Below are positions 7,013-14,700 of a DNA stretch of 28,389 nt, one piece after another. Location of the stretch: the NCBI GenBank assembly GCA_964250265.1, contig CAXUFG010000038.1:1-28389 (forward strand). Reading direction: 5' to 3'. The position numbers were made by a program, and so were the translations under genes. The notes beneath the pieces were generated by a model, which was not told the DNA's origin, made no database searches, and saw nothing but the letters and a program-made list of their open reading frames with translations. This stretch comes from GCA-003244245 sp964250265 (GTDB taxonomy: Bacteria; Actinomycetota; Actinomycetes; Mycobacteriales; Pseudonocardiaceae). Each line of letters begins with the position of its first letter. The first letter of the stretch is position 1.

Positions 7013-7650
7013 TTATCCTTCGCAACATCGTCATCATCGGCTGCCGGACTTTCAACGAGATCGCCGACGGCGCGCCGGGGTTGTCTCGAGGCCTGCTCTC
7101 GAAGCGGTTGCGGGAACTGGAGCGTGCCGGGGTGCTCGAGATCCGTCCCAAGCCCGATGGTCCGGGCTCGACCTACGAGCCCACTCAGGCGGGTCTGGCG
7201 CTGTCGGACGTCATGTTGGCCCTGCAGCACTGGGGATCTCAGTGGGCGGAGCTGACGCCCGAACAGGCGCATCCGGGTGTAGTGCTGTGGGGCTGGGTGA
7301 CTTGCCACCTGGACCGCGACCACCTCCCTCGACGCCGGGTAGTGGTCCGCTTCGACTACCCCACGCTTTCGGGACCGGGCAGCCGTGGCTGGTTACTGAT
7401 CGAGCGCGGCGACGCAGAAGTGTGTGAGAAGCACCCCGGTGGTGCAGAGGATCTGGTCGTGGTGGTTAACGATCCCGTGGCCTTCGCCCGCTGGGATCTA
7501 GGCGAGCTCGAGTGGAGTGACGCCCTGCGCTCCGAGTCGATCGAGGTGACGGGCTCAAGGGAGCTCGCACGGGCGCTTCCCACCTGGAACCGTCGCGTCG
7601 AACCGGTCCAGCGCCAGCCCGCCGCAATGTCCGCGACCGCCCCCGCCTGA
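6943..7650 (+). CDS. HxlR-family winged-helix transcriptional regulator
   Basis: The product is 235 residues. The N terminus RTYGQYCPIARASELLAERW carries the conserved Cys of the family, which is redox-active in some members. The winged helix follows (ILRNIVIIGCRTFNEIADGA, then LSRGLLSKRLRELERAGVLE and a YEPTQAGLAL wing). The remaining C-terminal half of about 120 residues extends beyond the minimal HxlR domain and resembles the SCP2-like extension found in many actinobacterial members. GTG 6943 is chosen because the degenerate copy has ATG at the same position. An in-frame GTG at 6910 would add 11 residues. It is divergent from the LuxR-type gene and preceded by a palindrome. It is likely autoregulated and may control nearby enzymes. 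Effector unknown. Confidence 0.87.
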   Translation: MRTYGQYCPIARASELLAERWSIIILRNIVIIGCRTFNEIADGAPGLSRGLLSKRLRELERAGVLEIRPKPDGPGSTYEPTQAGLALSDVMLALQHWGSQWAELTPEQAHPGVVLWGWVTCHLDRDHLPRRRVVVRFDYPTLSGPGSRGWLLIERGDAEVCEKHPGGAEDLVVVVNDPVAFARWDLGELEWSDALRSESIEVTGSRELARALPTWNRRVEPVQRQPAAMSATAPA

Positions 7651-7869
7651 ATCACCAGGTTCGCGGGCGGGGAGCGCCACCCGAAGTTTCCGAGACACCC
7701 GTCCATTACATCGTCGGAGGATTTCCGAAGCACATTCGGCGCCCCGCTGACGCTGCGGCGAGGCTGGCAGACTTCCTCAAGCGCCGTGTGATCAACTAAG
7801 GACACTCCGCCCATTCTGGACGCCAGTACCCGGTCCGCTTCATACAGACGGGTTGATAGCGGGTTTGAG
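7651..7869. other. Intergenic stretch with possible short gene remnant
   Basis: No gene is supported between the HxlR gene and uvrB. A plus-strand frame from about 7691 to TAA 7797 reads ETPVHYIVGGFPKHIRRPAD then AAARLADFLKRRVIN. It looks like a protein C terminus but has no start and no recognised family, so I regard it as a possible remnant only. Confidence 0.3.
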
Positions 7870-7893
7870 ACCGCCCAGTCAGGGGTTGGCGGT
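7870..7893 (-). terminator. Possible hairpin after uvrB
   Basis: ACCGCC at 7870-7875 and GGCGGT at 7888-7893 form a 6-bp stem just downstream of the uvrB stop on the minus strand. There is no clear T tract, so termination is uncertain. Confidence 0.35.
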
Positions 7894-7910
7894 ACTTGAA
7901 GGACGAACCA

Positions 7911-10082
7911 CTAGCGGATGCCGGCGACGTCCATGCCGCGAAGCTCCTTCTTGAGATCGGCGATCTCGTCGCGCAGCCGTGCCGCCAATTCGAACTGTAG
8001 CTCGCGGGCCGCCCCCATCATCTGGTCGGTGAGCTGCTGTATCAGGTCCGCGAGCTGGGCGCGAGGCATCGAGGAGGTGTCCCGACTCTCTCGCATGCCG
8101 GCGCTGCCGCGGGTCCGCCCCGGTTCACCGGCGGCGCGCTTGCCCCGGGAGGCGTTGCGGCCGGATCCTCCGACCGCCACCGTCTCCGAGGTGTCGCTGG
8201 CCTCGGCGTACACTCGTTCGAGAATGTCGTTGATCTTTTTGCGCAGTGGTTGCGGGTCCACCCCGTGCTCGATGTTGTAGGCGACCTGCTTGGCTCGTCG
8301 CCGGTTGGTCTCGTCGATCGCCCGGCGCATCGAGTCGGTGACAGTGTCGGCGTACATGTGCACTTCACCGGACACATTCCGCGCCGCGCGCCCGATGGTC
8401 TGGATCAGCGAGGTACCGCTGCGCAGGAAACCTTCCTTGTCCGCGTCCAGAATGGCCACCAGCGACACCTCGGGCAGGTCCAGGCCCTCCCGGAGCAGGT
8501 TGATCCCGACCAGCACGTCGAACTCGCCCAGCCGCAGCTGCCGCAGCAGCTCCACCCGGCGCAGGGTGTCCACCTCGGAATGCAGGTAACGGACCCGGAT
8601 ACCGAGCTCGAGCAGGTAATCGGTGAGGTCCTCGGACATCTTCTTGGTCAGCGTGGTGACCAGCACCCGTTCGTCGCGCTCGGCCCGGATCCGCACCTCG
8701 TGCACAAGGTCATCGATCTGGCCTTTGGTGGGTTTCACGACGACCTGGGGGTCCACCAGGCCGGTAGGGCGGATGACCTGCTCGACGAACTCGCCGCCGG
8801 CCTGCGCCATCTCATAATGCCCAGGGGTGGCCGACAAGTACACCGTCTGGCCGATCCGGTCCTGGAACTCCTCCCAGCTCAGTGGCCGGTTGTCCAGCGC
8901 GGAGGGCAGCCGGAAACCATGCTCCACCAAGGTGCGCTTACGGGAGGCGTCGCCCTCGTACATCCCGCCGATCTGCGGCACCGTGACATGCGATTCGTCG
9001 ATGACCAGCAGGAAGTCCTCGGGGAAGTAGTCCAGCAACGTCGCTGGTGCCGAGCCGGCCGGGCGCCCGTCGATGTGCCGCGAGTAGTTTTCGATGCCCG
9101 AGCAGAACCCGACCTGCCGCATCATCTCGACGTCGTAGTGGGTCCGCATCCGCAGCCGCTGGGCTTCCAGCAGCTTGCCCTGCTTCTCCAAGGTGGCCAG
9201 CCGCTCTGCCAGCTCGGACTCGATACCGGCGATGGCGCGTTCCATCCGCTCCGGTCCGGCGACGTAGTGCGTGGCCGGAAAGATCCGCAGCTCAGGCACC
9301 TCCCGCACCACCTCACCGGTGAGCGGATGCAGGTAATAGAGCGACTCGACCTCATCACCGAAGAAGTCGATGCGGACCGCGAGTTCCTCATAGGCCGGGA
9401 TGACTTCCACCGTGTCACCGCGGACCCGGAACGTCCCCCGGGCAAAGGCCAGGTCATTGCGGGTGTACTGGATGTCGACCAGCGCACGCAGCAGCGCGTC
9501 CCGCCCGATCTCACCACCGACCGGCACATGGATCGACTGGTTCAGGTACTCCTGCGGAGTACCGAGCCCGTAGATGCAGGACACCGAGGCGACGACGATC
9601 ACGTCGCGGCGGGTGAGCAGCGACATCGTGGCGGAGTGCCGCAACCGCTCCACGTCGTCGTTGATCGAGGAATCCTTCTCGATGTAGGTGTCGGTCTGTG
9701 GAACATAGGCCTCGGGCTGGTAGTAGTCGTAGTAGGAGACGAAATACTCCACTGCGTTGTCCGGGAAGTAGTCCCGCAGCTCGTGGGCAAGCTGCGCGGC
9801 AAGGGTCTTGTTCGGCGCCATCACCAGCGTGGGGCGCTGCACTCGCTCGATGAGCCAGGCAGTGGTGGCCGACTTCCCCGTTCCGGTGGCGCCCAGGAGT
9901 ACGACATCGCGCTCGCCGGCGGCGATCCGGCGCTGCAGCTCGTCGATCGCGGCCGGTTGGTCACCGGCCGGCGCGTAGTCGCTGACCATGTGGAACCGAC
10001 CCGGTGCCCGAGACGTCTTGGCGAGCGGCCGGAACTCGGAGCGGGGGAGCAGGTCGCGCGGGATGGCGGCAGCTTCGGTCAT
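7911..10082 (-). CDS. uvrB: Excinuclease ABC subunit B
   Basis: UvrB is the DNA-loading helicase-like subunit of bacterial nucleotide excision repair, working with UvrA and UvrC. The 723-residue product shows Walker A GATGTGKS (about 64-71), the damage-probing hairpin region with YYDYYQPEAYVPQTDTYIEK, Walker B LLVIDESHVT, and helicase motifs V and VI (GINLLREGLDLPEVSL and QTIGRAARN). The C-terminal UVR domain (LQFELAARLRDEIADLKKEL) contacts UvrC. The length is slightly greater than the usual 670-700 because of a basic Gly/Arg/Ser-rich linker before the UVR domain. The start ATG 10082 gives about 30 residues before the first conserved segment. It is divergent from the DUF402 gene with a 56-bp shared promoter region. 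Confidence 0.97.
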   Translation of the reverse strand: MTEAAAIPRDLLPRSEFRPLAKTSRAPGRFHMVSDYAPAGDQPAAIDELQRRIAAGERDVVLLGATGTGKSATTAWLIERVQRPTLVMAPNKTLAAQLAHELRDYFPDNAVEYFVSYYDYYQPEAYVPQTDTYIEKDSSINDDVERLRHSATMSLLTRRDVIVVASVSCIYGLGTPQEYLNQSIHVPVGGEIGRDALLRALVDIQYTRNDLAFARGTFRVRGDTVEVIPAYEELAVRIDFFGDEVESLYYLHPLTGEVVREVPELRIFPATHYVAGPERMERAIAGIESELAERLATLEKQGKLLEAQRLRMRTHYDVEMMRQVGFCSGIENYSRHIDGRPAGSAPATLLDYFPEDFLLVIDESHVTVPQIGGMYEGDASRKRTLVEHGFRLPSALDNRPLSWEEFQDRIGQTVYLSATPGHYEMAQAGGEFVEQVIRPTGLVDPQVVVKPTKGQIDDLVHEVRIRAERDERVLVTTLTKKMSEDLTDYLLELGIRVRYLHSEVDTLRRVELLRQLRLGEFDVLVGINLLREGLDLPEVSLVAILDADKEGFLRSGTSLIQTIGRAARNVSGEVHMYADTVTDSMRRAIDETNRRRAKQVAYNIEHGVDPQPLRKKINDILERVYAEASDTSETVAVGGSGRNASRGKRAAGEPGRTRGSAGMRESRDTSSMPRAQLADLIQQLTDQMMGAARELQFELAARLRDEIADLKKELRGMDVAGIR

Positions 10083-10100
10083 GGCATTGAGAGTAGGCCG

Positions 10101-10132
10101 CGACCCTGACAGTCTGCGCCGGCGTAGGGTCG
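10101..10132. promoter_or_regulatory. Inverted repeat CGACCCT/AGGGTCG between uvrB and DUF402 gene
   Basis: Perfect 7-bp arms (10101-10107 and 10126-10132) lie in the short divergent intergenic region. TAGGGT at 10125-10130 could be a -10 element for the plus-strand gene, and the symmetry would give a similar element for uvrB. This is a positional inference only. Confidence 0.3.
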
Positions 10133-10138
10133 AGCGCT

Positions 10139-10687
10139 ATGACGGCCCCGCGCGGATTGAAAGCCGAGACCGCCCCGCACATTCATCCTCCCAAGATCGA
10201 AATATTCGATCTGCAGGCTATGACGAACACCGACCCTAAGGGGATCGTCCGCGCCGTCCGCGAATACCGCGTCGAGCCGTTCGGTCTCTACCTCGCCCGC
10301 GACGTCATCGATCATCGTTACATCCGCTCTCTGGAGTCCTGGCTACTGCCTGAGATGGGATTGCGAATCACTGATTGGTTCTATTCCCCCGGGCACGAGT
10401 GGGAAGACCACTTCTATATCGACGTCGTCAGCATCGACGTCGATGCGCACTGCTGGCGCACCGAAGACCACTATCTGGATCTCATCGTGCGCCCCGGGCG
10501 CGGGGTGGACGTGGTCGACACCGATGAGTTACTCGACGCAGTCCTCGCCGGTCTGCTCGATCCGGCTACCGCGCAGGCGGCGCTGGCCACCACATACCGG
10601 GCCGTGGATGGTCTGGCCCGGCACGAGTACCACGTTGAACGTTGGCTCTCAGCGGTGGGCATGCGGCCGACCTGGAGCCGACGCTGA
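10139..10687 (+). CDS. DUF402 domain protein (FomD-like)
   Basis: The 182-residue product has the DUF402 pattern: HPPKIEIFDL with TNTDPKG near the start, VEPFGLYLAR, a central WEDHFYIDVVSIDVD followed by HYLDLIVRPGRGVDVVDTDE, and a C-terminal helical segment. The family includes nucleoside diphosphate/triphosphate hydrolases such as FomD. The Asp/Glu cluster (WEDHFYID, VDTDE) fits a divalent-metal phosphohydrolase site. The substrate of this member is unknown. ATG 10139 lies very close to a possible -10 element, so the mRNA may be leaderless or nearly so. It is divergent from uvrB and convergent with coaE, 7 bp away. Actinobacterial genomes often keep such a gene near uvrB. Confidence 0.75.
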   Translation: MTAPRGLKAETAPHIHPPKIEIFDLQAMTNTDPKGIVRAVREYRVEPFGLYLARDVIDHRYIRSLESWLLPEMGLRITDWFYSPGHEWEDHFYIDVVSIDVDAHCWRTEDHYLDLIVRPGRGVDVVDTDELLDAVLAGLLDPATAQAALATTYRAVDGLARHEYHVERWLSAVGMRPTWSRR

Positions 10688-10694
10688 CCTGGGT

Positions 10695-11876
10695 TCAGGC
10701 CACCCGCCAGCCGGTTTGCTGCGCCCACCGCTCGGCCCGATCCAGCGCGCTGCATATGAACGGGGTCTTGGCGGCGGCGTAGTCGTCCATGCGGTCCCAT
10801 TGCCGCGCCGCTAGCCGGTGCTTGAGTTGGGCATATTCGACAATACCGGCAGGGTGGGCGCGCAGCCAGTCCCGGAACAGCACAGCCTCCCGCCAGGTCG
10901 GGGTATCGGCGGGGCGGACGTGACAGTTGATGGCCCGAGTGGGGTCGGCGTTAGTCGCCATTGCTTTGTTCCAGATGGTGCCGTCGCAGGCGTTGTCCCA
11001 CCAACGACCGTCCCGCCGCACCAGGCCAGCGCCGATGAGTTCGTCGGCGATCTGCTTGGCCACGGCCAGGTCGCCGACCACCACCTGAACGTCCAGCACA
11101 TCCTTGGCGTCCAGACCGGGGACCGCCGTGGAACCGATGTGATCAATGCGGTGAGTCCGCCCGCCCGCTACCGCGGCGACCCTGGCCATCAGCCGCCGAG
11201 CCTGCAGGGGCCAGCACCGCTCCGACGTCACCAGTACCGGACTTGCCGCGCGCGCGGCCGGGCGTCGGTGTCGCAGGTTGGCTTCGAAGGGAACCAGCCG
11301 TTGCTGCCACAACCGGTCGATGGCTGAGAGGATGTGGTTCCGGCTGCCGTTGTTGTCGAGCCACACGTCCGCCTCCGCGTGGCGCTGTTCGTCGGTGGCT
11401 TGGGCGGCGATCCGCGCGGCGGCGTCGGGCTCCGCCGCGCCACGCTGCTCGACCAGCCGGCGCAGCCGCACCGCGGCGTCCGCGTGCACCACGATGACCA
11501 GCGCGAAGGCGGCTGCCATGCCGGCCTCGACGAGCAGCGGGATGTCCTGGACCAGGATGGCTTCGGCTGGTGCAGCGGCGACCAACTCTGCGGCGCGGGC
11601 CGCGACCAGCGGGTGCACGATGGCGTTGAGCCGGCCCCGGGCATCGGCGTCGTCGAAGACCCGGGCCGCGAGCGCCGAACGGTCAAGCGTTCCGTCCTCG
11701 GTGAGGATGGCTTCGCCGAACTCGTCAACGACGGCGCGCAGACCTGCGGTACCCGGCTCGACGACCTCACGGGCGATCCGGTCCGAGTCGATGATCGACG
11801 CCCCGCATTGCGCGAGCCGGGCGGCGACCATCGACTTGCCGGAACCGATTCCTCCCGTGAGGCCCACCCGCAGCAT
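10695..11876 (-). CDS. coaE: Dephospho-CoA kinase fused to GrpB/UPF0157 domain
   Basis: The first 200 residues are dephospho-CoA kinase, which catalyses the final step of coenzyme A synthesis. They show P-loop GGIGSGKS at 8-15, IIDSDRIAREVVEPG, DIPLLVEAGM and the lid region with VEQRGAAEPDAAARIAAQ. A C-terminal domain from about 215 to 393 has the GrpB/UPF0157 nucleotidyltransferase-like signature (DHIGSTAVPGLDAKDVLDVQ, then NCHVRPADTPTWREAVLFRD). The same fusion is known from mycobacteria and relatives, and the extra domain may aid folding or regulation of the kinase. ATG 11876 lies 13 bp downstream of the rpsA stop, so both are probably one transcript. Confidence 0.93.
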   Translation of the reverse strand: MLRVGLTGGIGSGKSMVAARLAQCGASIIDSDRIAREVVEPGTAGLRAVVDEFGEAILTEDGTLDRSALAARVFDDADARGRLNAIVHPLVAARAAELVAAAPAEAILVQDIPLLVEAGMAAAFALVIVVHADAAVRLRRLVEQRGAAEPDAAARIAAQATDEQRHAEADVWLDNNGSRNHILSAIDRLWQQRLVPFEANLRHRRPAARAASPVLVTSERCWPLQARRLMARVAAVAGGRTHRIDHIGSTAVPGLDAKDVLDVQVVVGDLAVAKQIADELIGAGLVRRDGRWWDNACDGTIWNKAMATNADPTRAINCHVRPADTPTWREAVLFRDWLRAHPAGIVEYAQLKHRLAARQWDRMDDYAAAKTPFICSALDRAERWAQQTGWRVA

Positions 11877-11889
11877 ACGGGCGGGTGAC

Positions 11890-13362
11890 CTACACGCCGC
11901 CGGAGAGCTTCTCCCGCAGCGCCGCCAGCTGCTCGTCGCTGGCCAGAGATCCCGACCCGGCGTCGCTGGGAGCGGGAGACTCAGCAGCCGTCTCCGAGGA
12001 GTAATTCTGGTCCTCGGATGCCTCCTCGGAGTCAGCCTCGCTCGCCTTGACGACCTGCTTGCGGTGCTGCTCGAAGCGCACTTGGGCCTCGGCGTAGGCG
12101 CGCTCCCATTCCTGGCGCTGCTTGTCGTACCCTTCCAGCCAGTCGTTGGTCTCCGGGTCGAAGCCCTCGGGGTAGATGTAGTTGCCTTCGCCGTCGTACT
12201 CGGCGGTCATGCCGTACTGCGTCGGGTCGAACTCCATCTCCGGGGACAGGCCCTCGTTGGCCTGTTTGAGGGATAGCGAGATCCGCCTGCGGTCCAGGTC
12301 GATGTCGATGACCTTGACCATAACGTCGTCGCCGACCTGCACGACCTGCTCGGGGATCTCGACGTGCCGCTGGGAGAGCTCCGAGATGTGCACCAGACCC
12401 TCGATGCCCTCCTCGACCCGGACAAACGAACCGAAGGGCACCAGTTTGGTGACCTTGCCGGGCACGATCTGGCCGATCTGATGGGTCCGGGCGAACTGCC
12501 GCCAGGGGTCTTCCTGGGTGGCCTTCAGAGATAGTGACACCCGCTCGCGGTCCAAGTCGACGTCGAGCACCTCGACGGTGACCTCCTGGCCGACCTCGAC
12601 GACCTCGCTGGGGTGGTCGATGTGTTTCCAGGACAGCTCGGAGACATGCACCAGACCGTCCACGCCACCGAGGTCCACGAAGGCGCCGAAGTTCACGATC
12701 GAGGAGACCTGACCCTTCCGGACCTGTCCCTTGGCCAGCTGGTGGAGGAACTCGCTGCGCACCTCGGACTGGGTCTGCTCCAGCCACGCACGCCGGGAGA
12801 GCACCACGTTGTTGCGGTTCTTGTCCAGCTCAATGATCTTGGCTTCCAGCTCGCGACCCACATAGGGCTGGAGATCGCGGACTCGACGCATCTCGACCAG
12901 GGAGGCGGGCAGGAACCCACGCAACCCGATGTCGAGGATCAGGCCACCCTTGACCACCTCGATGACGGTGCCACGCACCGGCTCCTCGTTTTCCTTGAGG
13001 GTTTCGATATTGCCCCAGGCGCGCTCGTACTGGGCGCGCTTCTTGGACAGGATCAGCCGGCCTTCCTTGTCCTCCTTCTGGAGAACCAGGGCTTCGACCT
13101 CGTCGCCCACTGCGACGACGTCTGCTGGGTCGACGTCGTGCTTGATGGACAGCTCGCGGGACGGGATAACGCCCTCGGTCTTGTAGCCGATGTCGAGCAG
13201 CACTTCGTCACGGTCGACTTTGACGATGGTGCCTTCGACGATGTCGCCATCGTTGAAGTACTTGATGGTCTTGTCGATGGCGGCGAGGAAGTCCTCCTCC
13301 GTCCCAACGTCGTTGATCGCGACTTGTTGGACGGCCGGGGCGGTGGTGGTGTCGGTGGTCAT
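11890..13362 (-). CDS. rpsA: 30S ribosomal protein S1
   Basis: The 490-residue product has four S1 RNA-binding domains at about 36-105, 122-190, 208-278 and 293-365. Characteristic segments are GTIVKVDRDEVLLDIGYKTE, GTVIEVVKGGLILDIGLRGF, GQVSSIVNFGAFVDLGGVDG and GKVTKLVPFGSFVRVEEGIE. Actinobacterial S1 has four domains rather than the six of enterobacteria. The C-terminal tail is acidic and ends LAALREKLSGGV. The protein brings mRNA to the small ribosomal subunit. In mycobacteria the tail is implicated in trans-translation and pyrazinamide action. ATG 13362 (MTTDTTTAPAVQQVAINDVG) is the family-consistent start. The frame is open to 13518. The leader contains repeated GTGTCAC words. Confidence 0.96.
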   Translation of the reverse strand: MTTDTTTAPAVQQVAINDVGTEEDFLAAIDKTIKYFNDGDIVEGTIVKVDRDEVLLDIGYKTEGVIPSRELSIKHDVDPADVVAVGDEVEALVLQKEDKEGRLILSKKRAQYERAWGNIETLKENEEPVRGTVIEVVKGGLILDIGLRGFLPASLVEMRRVRDLQPYVGRELEAKIIELDKNRNNVVLSRRAWLEQTQSEVRSEFLHQLAKGQVRKGQVSSIVNFGAFVDLGGVDGLVHVSELSWKHIDHPSEVVEVGQEVTVEVLDVDLDRERVSLSLKATQEDPWRQFARTHQIGQIVPGKVTKLVPFGSFVRVEEGIEGLVHISELSQRHVEIPEQVVQVGDDVMVKVIDIDLDRRRISLSLKQANEGLSPEMEFDPTQYGMTAEYDGEGNYIYPEGFDPETNDWLEGYDKQRQEWERAYAEAQVRFEQHRKQVVKASEADSEEASEDQNYSSETAAESPAPSDAGSGSLASDEQLAALREKLSGGV

Positions 13363-13429
13363 GCGGTGGGGTGCTCCGAAGGGATAGGGTCGGGTGGTCG
13401 GGGTTGTGTTGACTGTCGTAGCGGAGTTC

Positions 13430-13470
13430 GTGACACAGCTTCGTGACACTGCGTTTCTGGTGACACTGCG
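13430..13470. promoter_or_regulatory. Three GTGACAC direct repeats upstream of rpsA
   Basis: GTGACAC occurs at 13430, 13443 and 13460. The last two extend to an identical 11-mer GTGACACTGCG (13443-13453 and 13460-13470). They lie 68-108 bp before the rpsA start. They may be regulator sites or an upstream promoter element, and no regulator is identified. Confidence 0.4.
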
Positions 13471-13648
13471 CTGATTGTGGTACCGCGACAGATCGACCTC
13501 ACCGGAGCAGATCACCACTCGCCGATGAGCTAGCTGGACAACCTGGGCAGCACAAAACCACAGCGCAATTCGATCCTACCCAGGCAGGCGTCAGAGCAGC
13601 AAACTCGACCCCCGGCGCGCGGTGGCTTGTTGGTGAGAGACTGCCCCA

Positions 13649-14539
13649 GTGACGGGCGCGCCGCAAGCGGGGGTCTCCGCGCAGGGGGCTCCTCACCAGC
13701 GTGCGGAGGCCGCGTTGGGCACCACCGGTGTGGCAAATCGGCTGGTCAGCGATGCCGAGACAGTCGTTGCCAACCGCCGCTGGTGGGACGCCGATGCCGA
13801 GGACTACCTCGCCGAACACGGTGACTTCCTTGGCCTGGCGGATTTCGTGTGGTGCCCGGAGGGGCTTCGCGAGTCGGTCGCCGGCTTGCTCGGTGAGGTG
13901 GCCGGTCGCCGCGTGCTTGAGGTTGGGTGCGGGTCGGCGCCGTGCGCGCGCTGGCTGGCCGAGCAGGGCGCGCAGGTCGTCGGCTTGGATCTGTCGGCCG
14001 GAATGCTGCGTTATGCGGTGGAGGGCGCGCGCGAAACCGGGATCTCAGTTCCTCTGGTGCAGGCCGATGCGACTCGACTGCCCTTCGCCGAGGCCAGTTT
14101 CGATCTGGCGTGCTCGGCGTTCGGCGCAGTGCCCTTCGTCGCGGACTCGGCGGCGGTGATGCGGGAGGTGGCGCGGGTGCTGCGGCCCGACGGTCGGTGG
14201 GTCTTTGCGGTCACCCACCCGATGCGCTGGATCTTCCCCGACGATCCGGGGGAGGCCGGCTTGACCGTGGTGCAGTCGTATTTCGACCGCACCCCCTACG
14301 TCGAGGTGGACTCTCTGGGCAACCCCACGTATGTGGAACACCATCGCACCCTGGGTGACCGGATCAGGGAGATCGTCGCCGCCGGGTTCGTGCTGGAGGA
14401 TCTGCTAGAACCGGAGTGGCCGCCCGACCTCGACCGGCAGTGGGGCCAGTGGAGCCCGCTGCGCGGAGGGCTGTATCCGGGAACCGCGATCTTCTGCTGC
14501 CATCTTGCGAGCGGTGTGTCTCGGCGCGCGGCCCGATGA
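13649..14539 (+). CDS. Class I SAM-dependent methyltransferase
   Basis: The 296-residue product carries a clear Rossmann methyltransferase domain. Motif I is VLEVGCGSAPCARWLAEQGA (from about residue 89), then VVGLDLSAGMLRYA, VQADATRLPFAEASFDLACS and ALRRVLRPDG-like EVARVLRPDGRWVFAVTHPM. The C-terminal part, with QSYFDRTPYVEVD, HHRTLGDRIREIVAAGFVLE and EPEWPPDLDRQWGQWSPLRG, is typical of a conserved actinobacterial family encoded close to polA and rpsA. The acceptor is unknown. GTG 13649 is the longest start. The first 30 residues are Ala/Gly-rich and poorly conserved in type, so the true start could be later. It is divergent from rpsA and convergent with polA. Confidence 0.85.
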   Translation: MTGAPQAGVSAQGAPHQRAEAALGTTGVANRLVSDAETVVANRRWWDADAEDYLAEHGDFLGLADFVWCPEGLRESVAGLLGEVAGRRVLEVGCGSAPCARWLAEQGAQVVGLDLSAGMLRYAVEGARETGISVPLVQADATRLPFAEASFDLACSAFGAVPFVADSAAVMREVARVLRPDGRWVFAVTHPMRWIFPDDPGEAGLTVVQSYFDRTPYVEVDSLGNPTYVEHHRTLGDRIREIVAAGFVLEDLLEPEWPPDLDRQWGQWSPLRGGLYPGTAIFCCHLASGVSRRAAR

Positions 14540-14620
14540 GCAGTGTTCGCCTGACGTGGGATCAGGTCCTGCACTCACTGCCTCCATCGTCGCGATCTGA
14601 GCGTACCGCCACTTGGAGCA

Positions 14621-14690
14621 CCATTCGGAGCCGAATCGCGGCCTGACTGCGTACAGAGATCTCCATTTGGAACCGAATTGCGGGCTGAGG
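14621..14690. repeat. Imperfect direct repeat with palindromic cores, 42-bp period
   Basis: Two copies (14621-14648 and 14663-14690) share CCATT(C/T)GGA(G/A)CCGAAT(C/T)GCGG(C/G)CTGA. The first contains the dyad ATTCGG-AG-CCGAAT. The second has one mismatch in the dyad. They lie between the convergent methyltransferase and polA genes. The two-base centre argues against an ordinary terminator loop. Confidence 0.5.
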
Positions 14691-14700
14691 TGGTGCGGCG

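Noticed and set aside
6943..7650. HxlR gene starting far upstream at 6310
   Set aside because: That frame would run through the LuxR-type gene on the other strand. The duplicated copy fixes the start near 6943.
8250..10109. Long plus-strand open frame of 619 codons
   Set aside because: It is exactly antisense to uvrB, whose minus-strand product has all helicase and UVR motifs. High GC content creates such shadow frames.
10695..11876. CoaE-GrpB fusion as a novelty
   Set aside because: The same fusion is well known in mycobacteria and related actinomycetes.
11278..12276. Plus-strand open frame of 332 codons with hydrophobic tail
   Set aside because: It is antisense to both coaE and rpsA. The apparent membrane segment is a mirror of the acidic S1 tail.
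13430..13470. GTGACAC repeats as a CRISPR array
   Set aside because: The units are 7-11 bp with 13 and 17 bp spacing, far shorter than CRISPR repeats and spacers, and no cas gene is present.
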